Shown in pieces: positions 18,021 to 27,153 of a DNA stretch of 64,000 nt (positions are counted from its first letter, which is position 1; every line of letters starts with the position of its first letter). Position numbers and translations under genes: made by a program. Below the pieces are notes generated by a model. It had not been told where the DNA came from and searched no databases. It worked only from the letters and a program-made list of their open reading frames with translations. Origin of the DNA: Wenzhouxiangella marina (lineage in GTDB: Bacteria > Pseudomonadota > Gammaproteobacteria > Xanthomonadales > Wenzhouxiangellaceae); contig NZ_CP012154.1 in the NCBI RefSeq assembly GCF_001187785.1, positions 3,590,501 through 3,654,500 on the forward strand. The letters are read 5' to 3'.

Positions 18021-19007
18021 TTATCCGTGGGTGACGGCCTCGATCTCCACCAGCAGATCCGACCGACAGACGTCCCCGCGGAAGGCCGCCAGCCGAGCAC
18101 CCGGCCAGGCATCGCGAAGCAGGCGCTCCACCGCCGGCCAGTCCGCCGCCTCGCGAAGATAGACCCGAACCAGGCTGTCCGCGCCGAATCGCGCCAGACC
18201 AGGCCGATCGCTGCGGCGCGCGCTCTCGGCCAGCAGGCTGTCCATGTTGGCCAGGATCTCCCGGGTCTGGGCGAGCACATCGCCGACGTGGCGAGTCTCG
18301 TGCCCGACCACGCTGGCCGTGCCCGAAATCATCAGCAGGGCCTCGCCTTCAGCCCCCGGCAGCAGGGTCGCGCGGGCGAAGCTGGGGCTGCGCGGCCCGT
18401 ACTGACGCGGATAACGATAGGCACTGACCTGGCGCGGATTTTCGATATTGACGCCCGGCTCCGACCCGCACAGCAGATGGAGCCGCAGCTTCGGCTCCTC
18501 GCCGCCGATCGCCGTCCCCGCACACAGCGACGCCTCGTCGTAGCCGGCCGCCTCCAGGGCCCGCGCGCGACCGAGACAGAATCGACGATAGCGCTCCGCA
18601 TCGCCGGCGCCCTCATTGATCGCCGGCAGATAATTCCAGGCACGAAGCAGGTGGGGACAGTCCTTCGAACGAGCCAGCTCGATCAGATCGCGATAGGCTG
18701 CATGGACCCGCGCCTCCGGATCCTGCTCGGGCGGGTCGTCCAGCACCAGCGAAAGGGACAGGCAGCCACCGGCCCGGTTCCAGTCGATGGCGCCCTGCCG
18801 GCCCTGCTCGATCGGGCCCCGACCACACCAGACCTCGCCGTCCAGATCGCCACCGATCCAGTCCAGGCCCAGCGGCCACAAGCCGTGCTCCGCCGCCGCT
18901 CGGAAACCGAAGCGCAGCAGGGCCTGCGGGTCCTTCGTGCCCGGACGGGCCGACAGACCGCAGCTCCGGGGCAAATTCCGAAGCACGCTGGACTCAGGCG
19001 ACGCCAT
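18021..19007 (-). CDS. xanB2: XanB2-like chorismatase (3-/4-hydroxybenzoate synthesis)
   Basis: A 328-aa protein of the FkbO/Hyg5/XanB2 chorismatase family, with two trunk-like halves related to the RidA/YjgF fold. The conserved block NPRQVSAYRYPRQYGPRSPS (about residues 190-209) and the preceding CAGTAIGGEE are typical. In Xanthomonas, XanB2 splits chorismate to 3- and 4-hydroxybenzoate; 3-HBA is the starter of xanthomonadin and 4-HBA feeds ubiquinone. Here it sits inside the pigment cluster and overlaps the upstream flavoprotein gene by 14 bp, so the two are probably cotranscribed. Confidence 0.82.
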   Translation of the reverse strand: MASPESSVLRNLPRSCGLSARPGTKDPQALLRFGFRAAAEHGLWPLGLDWIGGDLDGEVWCGRGPIEQGRQGAIDWNRAGGCLSLSLVLDDPPEQDPEARVHAAYRDLIELARSKDCPHLLRAWNYLPAINEGAGDAERYRRFCLGRARALEAAGYDEASLCAGTAIGGEEPKLRLHLLCGSEPGVNIENPRQVSAYRYPRQYGPRSPSFARATLLPGAEGEALLMISGTASVVGHETRHVGDVLAQTREILANMDSLLAESARRSDRPGLARFGADSLVRVYLREAADWPAVERLLRDAWPGARLAAFRGDVCRSDLLVEIEAVTHG

Positions 19008-20319
19008 CGAATTCCACCCGTGCGTTGTAGCGACGCTGCTGCCGGGCCCGCCAGGCGGCGCGACCGTCGGCCAGGCTGCTGATCAGATAGATCAGACGGA
19101 ACAGGCGCAAGCGTCGGAAGATGCGCGGATTGTCGAACACATCGCCGGCCAGCACCGCCACGATCGCCTGCTTCAGACCGAAGACATTGCGCGGATTCAG
19201 GAACAGGCGCTTCAGTCCCGGCGCCGGGAAGCGGTAGATGAACCAGCTCAGCTCACGCACACCACGGCTCAGGCGCTGCCGATGCCGACGTCGGGCCTGG
19301 CGAGCTGCCGTTCGGTCCCCGGCCAGTTCCGCCAGCACCACCTCGGCGCCGCACTCGGCCGAGTGCATGCCGAAGTAGACCCCCGAGGAAAAGACCGGAT
19401 CGACGAACACCCCGGCATCCCCCACCATCAGCCAGTTCGGACCCGAGAGCTGGCGCGAGCGGTAGGAGTAATTGCCCGTCGCCGTGATCGGTGAAATGCA
19501 TTCTGCCTCGCGCATGCGGGCCCAGGCCTGCGGGTTGCGCTGGAGCGTCGCGTCGAAGAATTCCTGGACCGCACCACGACGCGAGCGCAGGTAGTCCGGG
19601 TTGCAGACGGCGCCGACACTCATGACCCCGTCCGGCAACGGGATCATCCAGATCCAGCCCTCATCGAACCAGTAGATGCTGATGTTGCCGGCCGAGTCGC
19701 CCTCTCGCCTCGGGACGCCCTTGAAGTGTCCATACAGGGCCGCCGTGCCGTGCTCGCGATTGCGTTCCTGCAGCTTCAACTGGCGCGCCAGCAGCGCATC
19801 GCGACCGCTGGCATCGACGACAAAGCGGGCTTCGATCCGGCGCCGCTCGCCATCCTGAACCAGGTCCAGGACCGGATCCCCCTCGAGATCGACCGACCCG
19901 ACGCGCACGCCGGTCGCCAGCTCGGCGCCGCTCTTGCCCGCGTGCTCGAAGAGCAGGCGATCGAAATCCGAGCGGCGAACCTGAAAGGCCTGCTCGCAAC
20001 CGGGCACCAGATCCAGGGCTTCGGCGAAGCGGATTTCCTGGGCCTGCGCGTCGGGTTCGTGGCTGGTGAAATCGACCCCGAGCTTGTCGACGCCGATCTC
20101 GCGCACCGCATCGAGCAGGCCGAGACGGCGGAAGATCTGCAGATTGTGCGGCAGCAGGGATTCGCCGATGTGGAAGCGCGGATGCTCGTCCTTTTCCAGC
20201 ACCAGCACCGAATGCCCCTCGCGCGCCACGAGGGCGGCCAGGGTGGAGCCGGCCGGGCCGCCACCGATGACTGCCACGTCGACCCGTTCGGGCAATTCCT
20301 GGAGGGACTTGGCATTCAA
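18994..20319 (-). CDS. FAD-dependent halogenase-like oxidoreductase
   Basis: A 441-aa flavoprotein. VAVIGGGPAGSTLAALVARE binds FAD, HPRFHIGESLLPHN follows, and GWIWMIPLPDG carries the WxWxIP motif. VGDAGVFVDPVFSSGVYFG is the second FAD-contact block. It resembles the tryptophan-halogenase/geranylgeranyl-reductase superfamily. It is a second, only distantly similar copy of the activity type at 16111, read divergently from the ACP gene. It could hydroxylate, halogenate or reduce the aryl polyene; sequence alone does not decide. Confidence 0.82.
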   Translation of the reverse strand: MNAKSLQELPERVDVAVIGGGPAGSTLAALVAREGHSVLVLEKDEHPRFHIGESLLPHNLQIFRRLGLLDAVREIGVDKLGVDFTSHEPDAQAQEIRFAEALDLVPGCEQAFQVRRSDFDRLLFEHAGKSGAELATGVRVGSVDLEGDPVLDLVQDGERRRIEARFVVDASGRDALLARQLKLQERNREHGTAALYGHFKGVPRREGDSAGNISIYWFDEGWIWMIPLPDGVMSVGAVCNPDYLRSRRGAVQEFFDATLQRNPQAWARMREAECISPITATGNYSYRSRQLSGPNWLMVGDAGVFVDPVFSSGVYFGMHSAECGAEVVLAELAGDRTAARQARRRHRQRLSRGVRELSWFIYRFPAPGLKRLFLNPRNVFGLKQAIVAVLAGDVFDNPRIFRRLRLFRLIYLISSLADGRAAWRARQQRRYNARVEFDGVA

Positions 20320-20362
20320 GGGAGAAACCTGCCGTAAGGATGGTCTGAGAATCGTCCTATAT

Positions 20363-20368
20363 TATAAT
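20363..20368 (+). promoter_or_regulatory. Candidate -10 element ahead of the ACP operon
   Basis: A perfect TATAAT lies in an AT-rich island of the 148-bp divergent region. It is about 100 bp before the ACP start. No good -35 was found at 17 bp, so the promoter is tentative. Confidence 0.35.
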
Positions 20369-20467
20369 GTCCCGTTCCGATGCGGCCAGCGGCGGGGGCG
20401 CGGCCATCGGGCCAAGCCAGACCCCGCCCCGCGTCATGAACACCCGAATGTTTCCTGGAGGAATGGA

Positions 20468-20737
20468 ATGAGTGCTGAGCAGTCGCCTGCCGAGCGCAAG
20501 CTGGCCGAGCTGATCGTCGAATCGCTCAACCTCGAAGACCTGGCCCCCGAAGAGATCGAGCCGGAAACGCCCCTGTTCGGCGGCGAATACGGCCTCGATT
20601 CGATCGATGCGCTGGAGCTGGCCCTGGCCATTTCCCGCGAGTACGGGGTCCAGCTCAAGGCCGACGACGAGAAGAATCGTCAGGTCTTTGCCAATCTCCG
20701 CGCCCTGAGCGCGCACGTCGAATCCCTGCGCGCCTGA
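20468..20737 (+). CDS. xanC: Acyl carrier protein of the aryl-polyene pathway (XanC-like)
   Basis: An 89-aa acidic ACP. The phosphopantetheine site is Ser in GLDSIDALELALAI (about residues 41-54). A strong GGAGGA site 5 nt upstream fixes the ATG at 20468. It carries the aryl starter and the growing polyene as thioesters. Xanthomonas XanC, the carrier loaded with 3-hydroxybenzoate by XanA2, is the closest functional match by context. It is the first gene of the plus-strand block running to 27905. Confidence 0.88.
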   Translation: MSAEQSPAERKLAELIVESLNLEDLAPEEIEPETPLFGGEYGLDSIDALELALAISREYGVQLKADDEKNRQVFANLRALSAHVESLRA

Positions 20738-20744
20738 TTCGATC

Positions 20745-21383
20745 GTGAGCGCGAGCCACCCGGTTCCAGCCGCCATGCCCGTCTGGCGGGTCGCCGCGCT
20801 GGCGGGCTACCCCGCCATCATCATCATCGCTCTTGTCCTCGGCCAGCCTCAGTGGCGGGCCCTGGCCATGCCGCTGTTGGCGATCGCCCTGGTCGGCCCC
20901 TGGCCGGCGAGCCTGCCCGGCCGTGCGCTGCTGGTCCTGACCCTGGGCCTGGCCCTGGCCGTGATCGCCTGGCCCTCGCTCGCACTCTGGCCGCCCGGTC
21001 TGATCTGCCTGAGCTTTGCCGCCTGGTTCGGCGTCTCCCTGTTGCCGGGTCGCCGACCGCGAATCCAGCAATTCGCGACCCTCGCCCTGGAAGCGCACCA
21101 GGAGCATCTGCCGGTCGATTCGGACCGCTGGCTGCGCGGCTGGACCTGGCTGTGGACCCTCGCCCTGACCGCCTTCGCCCTCGTCGCGCTGCTGCTGGCC
21201 TGGCAGGACCGGGCCTCGCTCTGGTTGCTCTGGGTCGTGGCCGGCATGCCCGTACTGATGATCACCCTGCTGCTCGGCGAACACTATCTGCGACGCTGGC
21301 GCTTTCCCGAACAGCCGCGCTGGTCGGCACTGTACTTCCTGCGCACGGTCGCCCGCATCCAGCCCGGGCATTTGAAGCCATGA
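20745..21383 (+). CDS. Membrane protein of the aryl-polyene cluster
   Basis: A 212-aa integral membrane protein with about six hydrophobic segments, four in the first 110 residues and two at about 127-180. It resembles the conserved membrane protein (COG4648 type) found beside the ACP in aryl-polyene clusters. Function is not established. GTG 20745 lies 7 bp after the ACP stop; ATG 20775 is an alternative start. It overlaps the ligase gene by 4 bp. Confidence 0.75.
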   Translation: MSASHPVPAAMPVWRVAALAGYPAIIIIALVLGQPQWRALAMPLLAIALVGPWPASLPGRALLVLTLGLALAVIAWPSLALWPPGLICLSFAAWFGVSLLPGRRPRIQQFATLALEAHQEHLPVDSDRWLRGWTWLWTLALTAFALVALLLAWQDRASLWLLWVVAGMPVLMITLLLGEHYLRRWRFPEQPRWSALYFLRTVARIQPGHLKP

Positions 21384-22711
21384 GCGATCTGCCGCTGATC
21401 GAACGCGCGCTGGACGACGTGCTGCTCCACCTTCACGATCAGGAGCTCAGCGTCGCCGCCTACCTCGGCCGCGCCATGGCCCTGTCGGCGCAATTGCCGC
21501 CCCGGACGCCGGTCGTCAATCTCTGCCAGAACCGGGGGCATTTCAGCATCGGCTTTGCCGCCGTGCTGCTGGCCGGCGGCCACAACCTGCTGCCGGCCAA
21601 TCGCCTGCCGGCCACCATCGACGCCTTGCTCGAACAGCATCCCGGGGCCTGCGTACTGGCCGACTGCGCAATGGACCGGCTCAGCGTTCCGGTGATCCAC
21701 CCGGCGGACGTCGATTCATCCAGCCTGGCCGACCGGATTCCATCGATTCCCGCCCATCAGCTGGCCGCCGTGGTCTTCACCTCCGGCAGCACGGGTGCGT
21801 CCTCTCGAATCCTGAAGCCCTGGGCGACCCTGTATCACAGCGCCCGGCTCAATCAGGCGAGCTTCGGGCCCAGGCATCCGGTGCACGCCCTGGCCACCGT
21901 GCCGCCGCAGCACATGTGGGGCCTGGAAACCTCGGTGCTGCTGCCCTGGTTCGCTCCGATCACGATGCACGATGCCCAGCCCTTCTTCGCCGCCGACATC
22001 GTCGCCTCGCTCCAGCAGCTGCCCGAGCCGCGCGTGCTGATCAGCGCCCCGGTGCACCTGCGAGTCCTCGACGAGGCCGACAGCGAGCTGCCGAAGCTCG
22101 AGACCATCTACTCCGCCACCGCTCCGCTGAGTCCGAAGCTGGCCCAGCGCCTCGAATCCGGCACCGGCTCGGAAGTCCGCGAGATCTACGGTTGTTCCGA
22201 AACCGGTTGCCTGGCGCAACGCCGCAGCGCTCGCGGTGAAGGGTGGACCCCGTTCGCTGGCTTCGAGTTCGACGGCGGGCCTCGTCGCTTTCGAGTGCGG
22301 GCGGATCATCTGCCCGAGACCGTCGAATTGATGGACGAACTGGCCTTCGATGCGCAGGGCCGCTTCGAGCTGATCGGTCGAAGCAGCGATCTGGTCAACG
22401 TCGCCGGCAAGCGCGCATCCCTGGCCGAACTCACCCGCATCCTGCTCGACATCCCCGGCGTCGTCGATGGCGTGATCTTCCAGCCCCCGGCACAGCGCGA
22501 GGGCCGGGTCGAACGCCTCGCCGCCCTGGTCGTGGCCCCCGGCCTGGACGCAGCCAGCCTGCGCGCGCGCCTCGCCGAGCGAATCGACGCGGCCTTCCTG
22601 CCGCGACCCCTGCGCCTGGTCGAGGCCCTGCCGCGCGCCGAATCCGGCAAGCTGCCACAGCATGCCCTGATGGACTTCTTCCGACAGCACGCCGAACCGG
22701 CCCGCGCATGA
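21380..22711 (+). CDS. xanA2: Aryl-ACP ligase (AMP-forming, XanA2-like)
   Basis: A 443-aa AMP-dependent ligase. The phosphate-binding loop reads VVFTSGSTGASSRILKPW (about residues 127-144). EIYGCSETGCLAQRR is the adenylation motif, and ELIGRSSDLVNVAGKRASL holds the hinge Asp/Arg. By analogy to XanA2 it adenylates hydroxybenzoate and transfers it to the ACP two genes upstream. It is shorter than CoA ligases, as usual for these ACP ligases. It overlaps both neighbours by 4 bp. Confidence 0.86.
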   Translation: MSDLPLIERALDDVLLHLHDQELSVAAYLGRAMALSAQLPPRTPVVNLCQNRGHFSIGFAAVLLAGGHNLLPANRLPATIDALLEQHPGACVLADCAMDRLSVPVIHPADVDSSSLADRIPSIPAHQLAAVVFTSGSTGASSRILKPWATLYHSARLNQASFGPRHPVHALATVPPQHMWGLETSVLLPWFAPITMHDAQPFFAADIVASLQQLPEPRVLISAPVHLRVLDEADSELPKLETIYSATAPLSPKLAQRLESGTGSEVREIYGCSETGCLAQRRSARGEGWTPFAGFEFDGGPRRFRVRADHLPETVELMDELAFDAQGRFELIGRSSDLVNVAGKRASLAELTRILLDIPGVVDGVIFQPPAQREGRVERLAALVVAPGLDAASLRARLAERIDAAFLPRPLRLVEALPRAESGKLPQHALMDFFRQHAEPARA

Positions 22712-23013
22712 ACGTCTCCGAGACCTGGTCCATGCCGGCCGATCATCCGGCCCTGCCCGGCCATTTCCCCGGCCAGCCGATCGTGCCCGGCGTGGTGCTG
22801 CTGGCCGAAGCCGTACGCCTGGCCCGAGCGCGGCTGGGCCTGGCCGAGGGCGCGCTGTCCTGGCAGCGGGTGAAGTTCCTGGCCCCGGTGCGTCCGGAGC
22901 AGCGCGTTCAGTTCGAGCTCGAGGGCGACGCCAACCGATTCACCTTCACCATCACCGACGCCGACGGTCAGCCGATCGCGCGTGGACAGGCCCGCCATGA
23001 GCCACTGGCGTGA
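22708..23013 (+). CDS. Hotdog-fold 3-hydroxyacyl-ACP dehydratase (ApeI/FabZ-like)
   Basis: A 101-aa compact hotdog protein with the signature HPALPGHFPGQPIVPGVVLL, including the catalytic-type His in GHFPGxPIxPG. It is the first of two dehydratase-like proteins in this cluster. Together with the ketoreductase it should convert each 3-keto unit to a trans double bond. It overlaps the acyltransferase gene by 17 bp. Confidence 0.85.
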   Translation: MNVSETWSMPADHPALPGHFPGQPIVPGVVLLAEAVRLARARLGLAEGALSWQRVKFLAPVRPEQRVQFELEGDANRFTFTITDADGQPIARGQARHEPLA

Positions 23014-23938
23014 TCGCCCAGAGGGCGGCAACCGCTTCTGGCTGGTCCTGATCCGCTGGGTGGTGCTGCATATCGGGCGAGGCTTCGCCCAACTCGGCAT
23101 GTGGCCCACCAGCCTGTATTTCTTCCTGGTTCGCGGCGAAGAGCGACGCGCCTCGCGGGCCTGGCTGCACCAGGCCGAGGCACCGATCCGGGGCTGGCGG
23201 GGCGTGCTGATCCACATCTACACCTTCGCCATCACCATCGTCGACCGGGTGCTGTTTCTCTCCGGACGGGATCGCGCCCTGCAGGTCGAAGCGGTCGGCA
23301 TCCCCGAGCTGCACGCGGGCCTGTCCGAAGGTCGAGGGGCCATCCTGCTCGGCTCCCACCTGGGGAGCTTCGAGGCGATCCGCGTGTTCAGCCGTCAGGC
23401 ACCCCCCGAGTTCCGCCAGCTCAAGGTGGTCATGGACGTGGCCCAGAATTCCCTGATCACCCAGGCCCTGGAAGAGATCAATCCGGGTATTCGTGAAACG
23501 GTGATCGACGCGCGGCAACCGGGCCCCCAGATCATGCTCGAGGCCGCCGAGGTCGTCGGCCAGGGCGGCATGGTGGCCCTGCTGGCCGACCGCATCTACG
23601 GCGAGGAGGCCGCCGTCGAGGTGCCCTTCTTCGGCCGGCCCATGCGCCTGCCCCTGGCCCCCCTGGCGATGGCTGCCTCGCTGGACGTGCCCGTGTTTCT
23701 GGTCTTCGGCCTCTACGAAGGCCGCCGCCGCTATCGTCTGGTCTTCGAGCGCCTGCCCTTGCCCACCCTGGAGGGATCCGGACGACGGGAGCGACGTGAA
23801 AGATTGAACCAATGGGTGGCCGCCTATGCCCAACGTCTGGAACACTATGCGCGACGCTATCCCTACAACTGGTTCAACTTCTATGATGTCTGGTCTTCTG
23901 ATCGCCCTGGTACTGGTGGCTCAGGCCAGCGCCGCTGA
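22997..23938 (+). CDS. LpxL/HtrB-like acyltransferase
   Basis: A 313-aa membrane-bound acyltransferase of the lipid A lauroyltransferase superfamily. The catalytic HX4E motif is in GSHLGSFEAIRV (about residues 116-127). A hydrophobic N-terminal helix (about 12-30) anchors it. DRIYGEEAAVEVPFFGRP matches the substrate-binding region. In aryl-polyene clusters such enzymes attach the polyene to a glycerol or lipid carrier. It overlaps the next gene by about 56 bp. Confidence 0.85.
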   Translation: MSHWRDRPEGGNRFWLVLIRWVVLHIGRGFAQLGMWPTSLYFFLVRGEERRASRAWLHQAEAPIRGWRGVLIHIYTFAITIVDRVLFLSGRDRALQVEAVGIPELHAGLSEGRGAILLGSHLGSFEAIRVFSRQAPPEFRQLKVVMDVAQNSLITQALEEINPGIRETVIDARQPGPQIMLEAAEVVGQGGMVALLADRIYGEEAAVEVPFFGRPMRLPLAPLAMAASLDVPVFLVFGLYEGRRRYRLVFERLPLPTLEGSGRRERRERLNQWVAAYAQRLEHYARRYPYNWFNFYDVWSSDRPGTGGSGQRR

Positions 23939-24458
23939 GCCTGCGGCGCCGGAGCCGCTCGACCCCGCCCCGATCCTGGACGCCCTGGACCTGAGCGGCG
24001 AGGAGGTCGCCTTCACCGAAACCCGGGCTTCGGGCCTGCTCAGCGAGCCGCTGGAAGTCCAGGGCCTGCTGCGCCGCGAGGCCGAAGATCGTCTCGTCCG
24101 CGAAACCACCACGCCCAGCGAGGAAACCCAGATTCTTGGCGCCGACTTCGTCGAACTCCGCCGCGCCAATGGCCATCGCCGCCGCTTCAGCCTCGATCGC
24201 GCGCCAGAGCTCGCCGCCCTGCGCTCGGTACTGCTGGCCCTGCTCGACGGCCAGGCCAGTCGACTCGAGGATCGTTTCGAGATCAGCGCCCGGGGCGGCG
24301 ACGAGGCATGGACCCTCGAACTCCGGCCGCGCGACCCACAGCTGGCCGAGCGGGTCACCCGCCTGCTGCTCGGCGGGCAAGCCAGCCGCCTCGACAGCCT
24401 GACGCTCCAGCTCAGCGATGGCGACGAGATTCTGACCCGCTTCGATCCGGACCGATGA
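23883..24458 (+). CDS. LolA-like outer-membrane lipoprotein carrier
   Basis: A 191-aa exported protein. The signal peptide is MMSGLLIALVLVAQASA, followed by a LolA-like beta domain (VAFTETRASGLLSEPLEVQG...; LRPRDPQLAERVTRLLL). LolA-like genes are regular members of xanthomonadin/aryl-polyene clusters and probably ferry the lipid-linked polyene across the periplasm. Tandem ATGs at 23883 and 23886 both fit. The start lies inside the acyltransferase gene. Confidence 0.78.
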   Translation: MMSGLLIALVLVAQASAAEPAAPEPLDPAPILDALDLSGEEVAFTETRASGLLSEPLEVQGLLRREAEDRLVRETTTPSEETQILGADFVELRRANGHRRRFSLDRAPELAALRSVLLALLDGQASRLEDRFEISARGGDEAWTLELRPRDPQLAERVTRLLLGGQASRLDSLTLQLSDGDEILTRFDPDR

Positions 24459-26722
24459 AGCGTCTGATTCTGCCGACCCTGTTGCTGGCCGCACTCGCGG
24501 CGCTGGCCGTGATGGCCGTGCGGGCCCTGGATCTGGACTACCGCATCGACGCCTTTCTGCCCGTCCCCGCCGATCCGGACCAGGCCCTGGTCGTCGATCA
24601 GATCGGCGCCGGTCCGGGTGCCCGGATGATCCTCGTGGCCCTGACCGGCGCATCGGCGGGCGAACTGGCCACAATCAGTGATGAACTGGCCGAACGCTGG
24701 CGCCGGATCGACGGCGTGCAGAGCGTTCGCAACAGCAATGCTCTGCCCGATGAGGACACCCTCGATCGCTTGATGCGCGCACGCTTCCTGCTCGTCGACG
24801 ACATTCCCGAGCGGCTCGGCCCCACCGCCCTGGAGCAAGCGCTCGATGAGCGCCTGTCCGATCTCGCCCTGGGCGGCCGCCAGGTCGAGGCGCTGGTCCG
24901 GCGAGATCCCCTCGGCCTGATTCCCGAACTGGCCGACCGGCTGGCCCCGGCGACGACGCCGGCGAGCTTCGATGGGGTCTGGTTCGACGCTGCCCATGAA
25001 CGCGCCCTGCTGCTGGTCGAAAGCGGCCATCCGGCCTTCGACAGCGAGGCCCAGTCGGCCCTGGTCGGCCAGCTGCGGGAGACCTTCGACGAGCTCGCGC
25101 CAGAAGCGATGCAGCTGACCCTCGCCGGGCCGGTGATCATCGGCCTCGACAGCGCCGAGCGCTCCCGCAGCGAGGCCACGCGCCTGAGCATCATCGGCAG
25201 CGCCTTCCTGCTGCTCGTCCTGATCCTGGCCTGGCGTTCGGCCTCGCTGCTGATCGCCGGCGCCCTGCCGCTGGCCGCCGGCGTGGTCGCCGGCCTGGCC
25301 ACGGTCGCCCTGGCCTTCGACCGGGTCCATGGCCTGACGCTCGCCTTCGGCTTCACCCTGCTGGGCGTGGTGCTCGACTACCCCGTCCACCTGTTCGGCC
25401 ACGCCGCCGGTCGCCGCCTCGATCAGGCGGCCCGCGAGATCGCCGGCCCGCTGCTGCTGGGCGCGGCCAGTACCCTGATCGCCTACCTCGCCATCTGGTC
25501 CTCGACCAGCAGTGGCCTGGCCCAGCTCGGCGCCTTTTCAGCCGCCGGCCTGACGGCCGCCGCCCTGACCACCCTGCTGCTGCCCTGGCTGGGCTTGAGC
25601 GCACCGAACCGGCTGATCCGCCGGCCACCGCCGCGCCTCCACCAACCCCTGCTGGTCTGGCTGGCCGCCATCCTCGCGCTGGGCTGGCTCGCCTGGCAGG
25701 GCGAGGCCCGCTGGTCCAGCGATCTATCACGCCTGAGCCCCGTGGATCGGCAGCTGCTGGCCGACGACATCGAACTTCGCCAGGCCCTGGGCGCCGGCAA
25801 CGTCGGACAACTGCTCGTCCTGAGCGCGCCGGACCGCGACCGGGTCCTGGCCGAGACCGAGGCCGTCGTGGCCCAGCTCCGGGAGGCACGAGCGATGGGT
25901 CTCATCACCGCCTGGCAGAGTCCGACCGATCTGTTGCCGAGTTCGAGAACGCAGGCGGAACGCCGGGCCGCCTGGCCGACGGCGGACTGGATGGCCACCG
26001 CCCTGGCCGAGGCCGAGCCTCGCTTCCAGCCGCAGGCCTTCCAGCCCTTCCTGGAGGATCTCGATGCCCTGGCCGCATTGCCCGAACTCGATCCGGACTA
26101 CTGGCGCGGCAGCGGTCTGGCCGGCCGCATCGACGGCCTGCTGAGCCCGGTCGAGGACGGCTGGCGGGCGCTGATCCTCCCGGTCGGACTGGACGATCCG
26201 GACGCATTCCGTTCCTGGCTGGCCGAGCGCGGTTCGAAGGCTCGCCTGGTCGAACTGCGCCAGGTCTCCGAGTCGATGGTCGAGGCCTATCGCATGGAAG
26301 CGGGCCAGCGCCTGTTGCTGGCCGCCGCACTGATCGCCGGCCTGATCCTGCTCCGGCTCAGGAACCTCCGCGATACCCTGGCCGTGATCGCCCCGCCCCT
26401 GGCGGCCGCCCTGTGCACGGCGGCGATCATGAGCAGCTGGCATTCGGGCCTGAGCATCGTGCACCTGATCGGCCTGCTGCTGGCCGCCGGCATCGGTCTG
26501 GATTTCGCCCTGTTCAACCGGATGATGGCCCGGCGCAGCGAGTCCGGCCAACGGACCCGCCGCGCCCTGCTGGTCTGCGCCATCTCCAGCGGCGGCGTCT
26601 TCCTGATCCTCGGCCAGTCGACGATCGGCATGCTCGACATGCTCGGCCTGACCGTGGCCACCGGGGTTCTGCTATCTTGGCTCTTCGCCCGCCTGACCAG
26701 CGCTCCGCCCGCTTCACGATGA
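24455..26722 (+). CDS. MMPL/RND-type exporter of the aryl polyene
   Basis: A 755-aa membrane exporter with two halves. Each has a periplasmic loop (about 30-240 and 410-590) followed by a block of five or six hydrophobic helices. HGLTLAFGFTLLGVVLDYPV and IGLLLAAGIGLDFALFNRMM are the paired MMPL transmembrane motifs with conserved Gly/Asp. It likely moves the lipid-linked pigment from the inner membrane toward the LolA-like carrier. It overlaps both neighbours by 4 bp. Confidence 0.87.
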   Translation: MKRLILPTLLLAALAALAVMAVRALDLDYRIDAFLPVPADPDQALVVDQIGAGPGARMILVALTGASAGELATISDELAERWRRIDGVQSVRNSNALPDEDTLDRLMRARFLLVDDIPERLGPTALEQALDERLSDLALGGRQVEALVRRDPLGLIPELADRLAPATTPASFDGVWFDAAHERALLLVESGHPAFDSEAQSALVGQLRETFDELAPEAMQLTLAGPVIIGLDSAERSRSEATRLSIIGSAFLLLVLILAWRSASLLIAGALPLAAGVVAGLATVALAFDRVHGLTLAFGFTLLGVVLDYPVHLFGHAAGRRLDQAAREIAGPLLLGAASTLIAYLAIWSSTSSGLAQLGAFSAAGLTAAALTTLLLPWLGLSAPNRLIRRPPPRLHQPLLVWLAAILALGWLAWQGEARWSSDLSRLSPVDRQLLADDIELRQALGAGNVGQLLVLSAPDRDRVLAETEAVVAQLREARAMGLITAWQSPTDLLPSSRTQAERRAAWPTADWMATALAEAEPRFQPQAFQPFLEDLDALAALPELDPDYWRGSGLAGRIDGLLSPVEDGWRALILPVGLDDPDAFRSWLAERGSKARLVELRQVSESMVEAYRMEAGQRLLLAAALIAGLILLRLRNLRDTLAVIAPPLAAALCTAAIMSSWHSGLSIVHLIGLLLAAGIGLDFALFNRMMARRSESGQRTRRALLVCAISSGGVFLILGQSTIGMLDMLGLTVATGVLLSWLFARLTSAPPASR

Positions 26723-27153
26723 ACCGATCCATCGCCGACCTCGTGCCCCACGCCGGGCGCATGGTGCTCCTCGACGAGCTCGTCGACGTCGACTCCGAAG
26801 GCATCCATTGCCGCGCCCGAACGGGCGTGCCGGCAGACCACCCACTGGCCCTCGATGGACGCCTGCCCGCCGAGGCCCTGGCCGAATACGGCGCGCAGGC
26901 CATCGCCGTGCACGGCGGCCTGCTGGGCGACGCGGATGCCGCGCCACGGCCTGGCCGCCTCGTCGCCCTCGGCCGCCTGGCCCTGAGCGTCAGCGGGCTC
27001 GATCAGGACACGGAACTGAACGTGACCGCACAACGTCTGGCCGGAGACGAGGACGGGCAGATCTATGACTTCCGGGTCGAAGACGCCCAACGTCGCCTGC
27101 TCGCCGAAGGCCGAGCGACGATCATGTTCGCCAGGGAGGAAGACAGCGAATGA
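26719..27153 (+). CDS. Hotdog-fold dehydratase (ApeP-like)
   Basis: A 144-aa protein with the start LVPHAGRMVLLDELVDVD, typical of the ApeP/hotdog dehydratases of aryl-polyene clusters. EALAEYGAQAIAVHGGLL forms the central helix. It lacks the HFPG loop seen in the dehydratase at 22708, so the two are probably distinct partners of a heteromeric dehydratase. It overlaps the exporter and the ketoreductase gene by 4 bp each. Confidence 0.8.
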   Translation: MNRSIADLVPHAGRMVLLDELVDVDSEGIHCRARTGVPADHPLALDGRLPAEALAEYGAQAIAVHGGLLGDADAAPRPGRLVALGRLALSVSGLDQDTELNVTAQRLAGDEDGQIYDFRVEDAQRRLLAEGRATIMFAREEDSE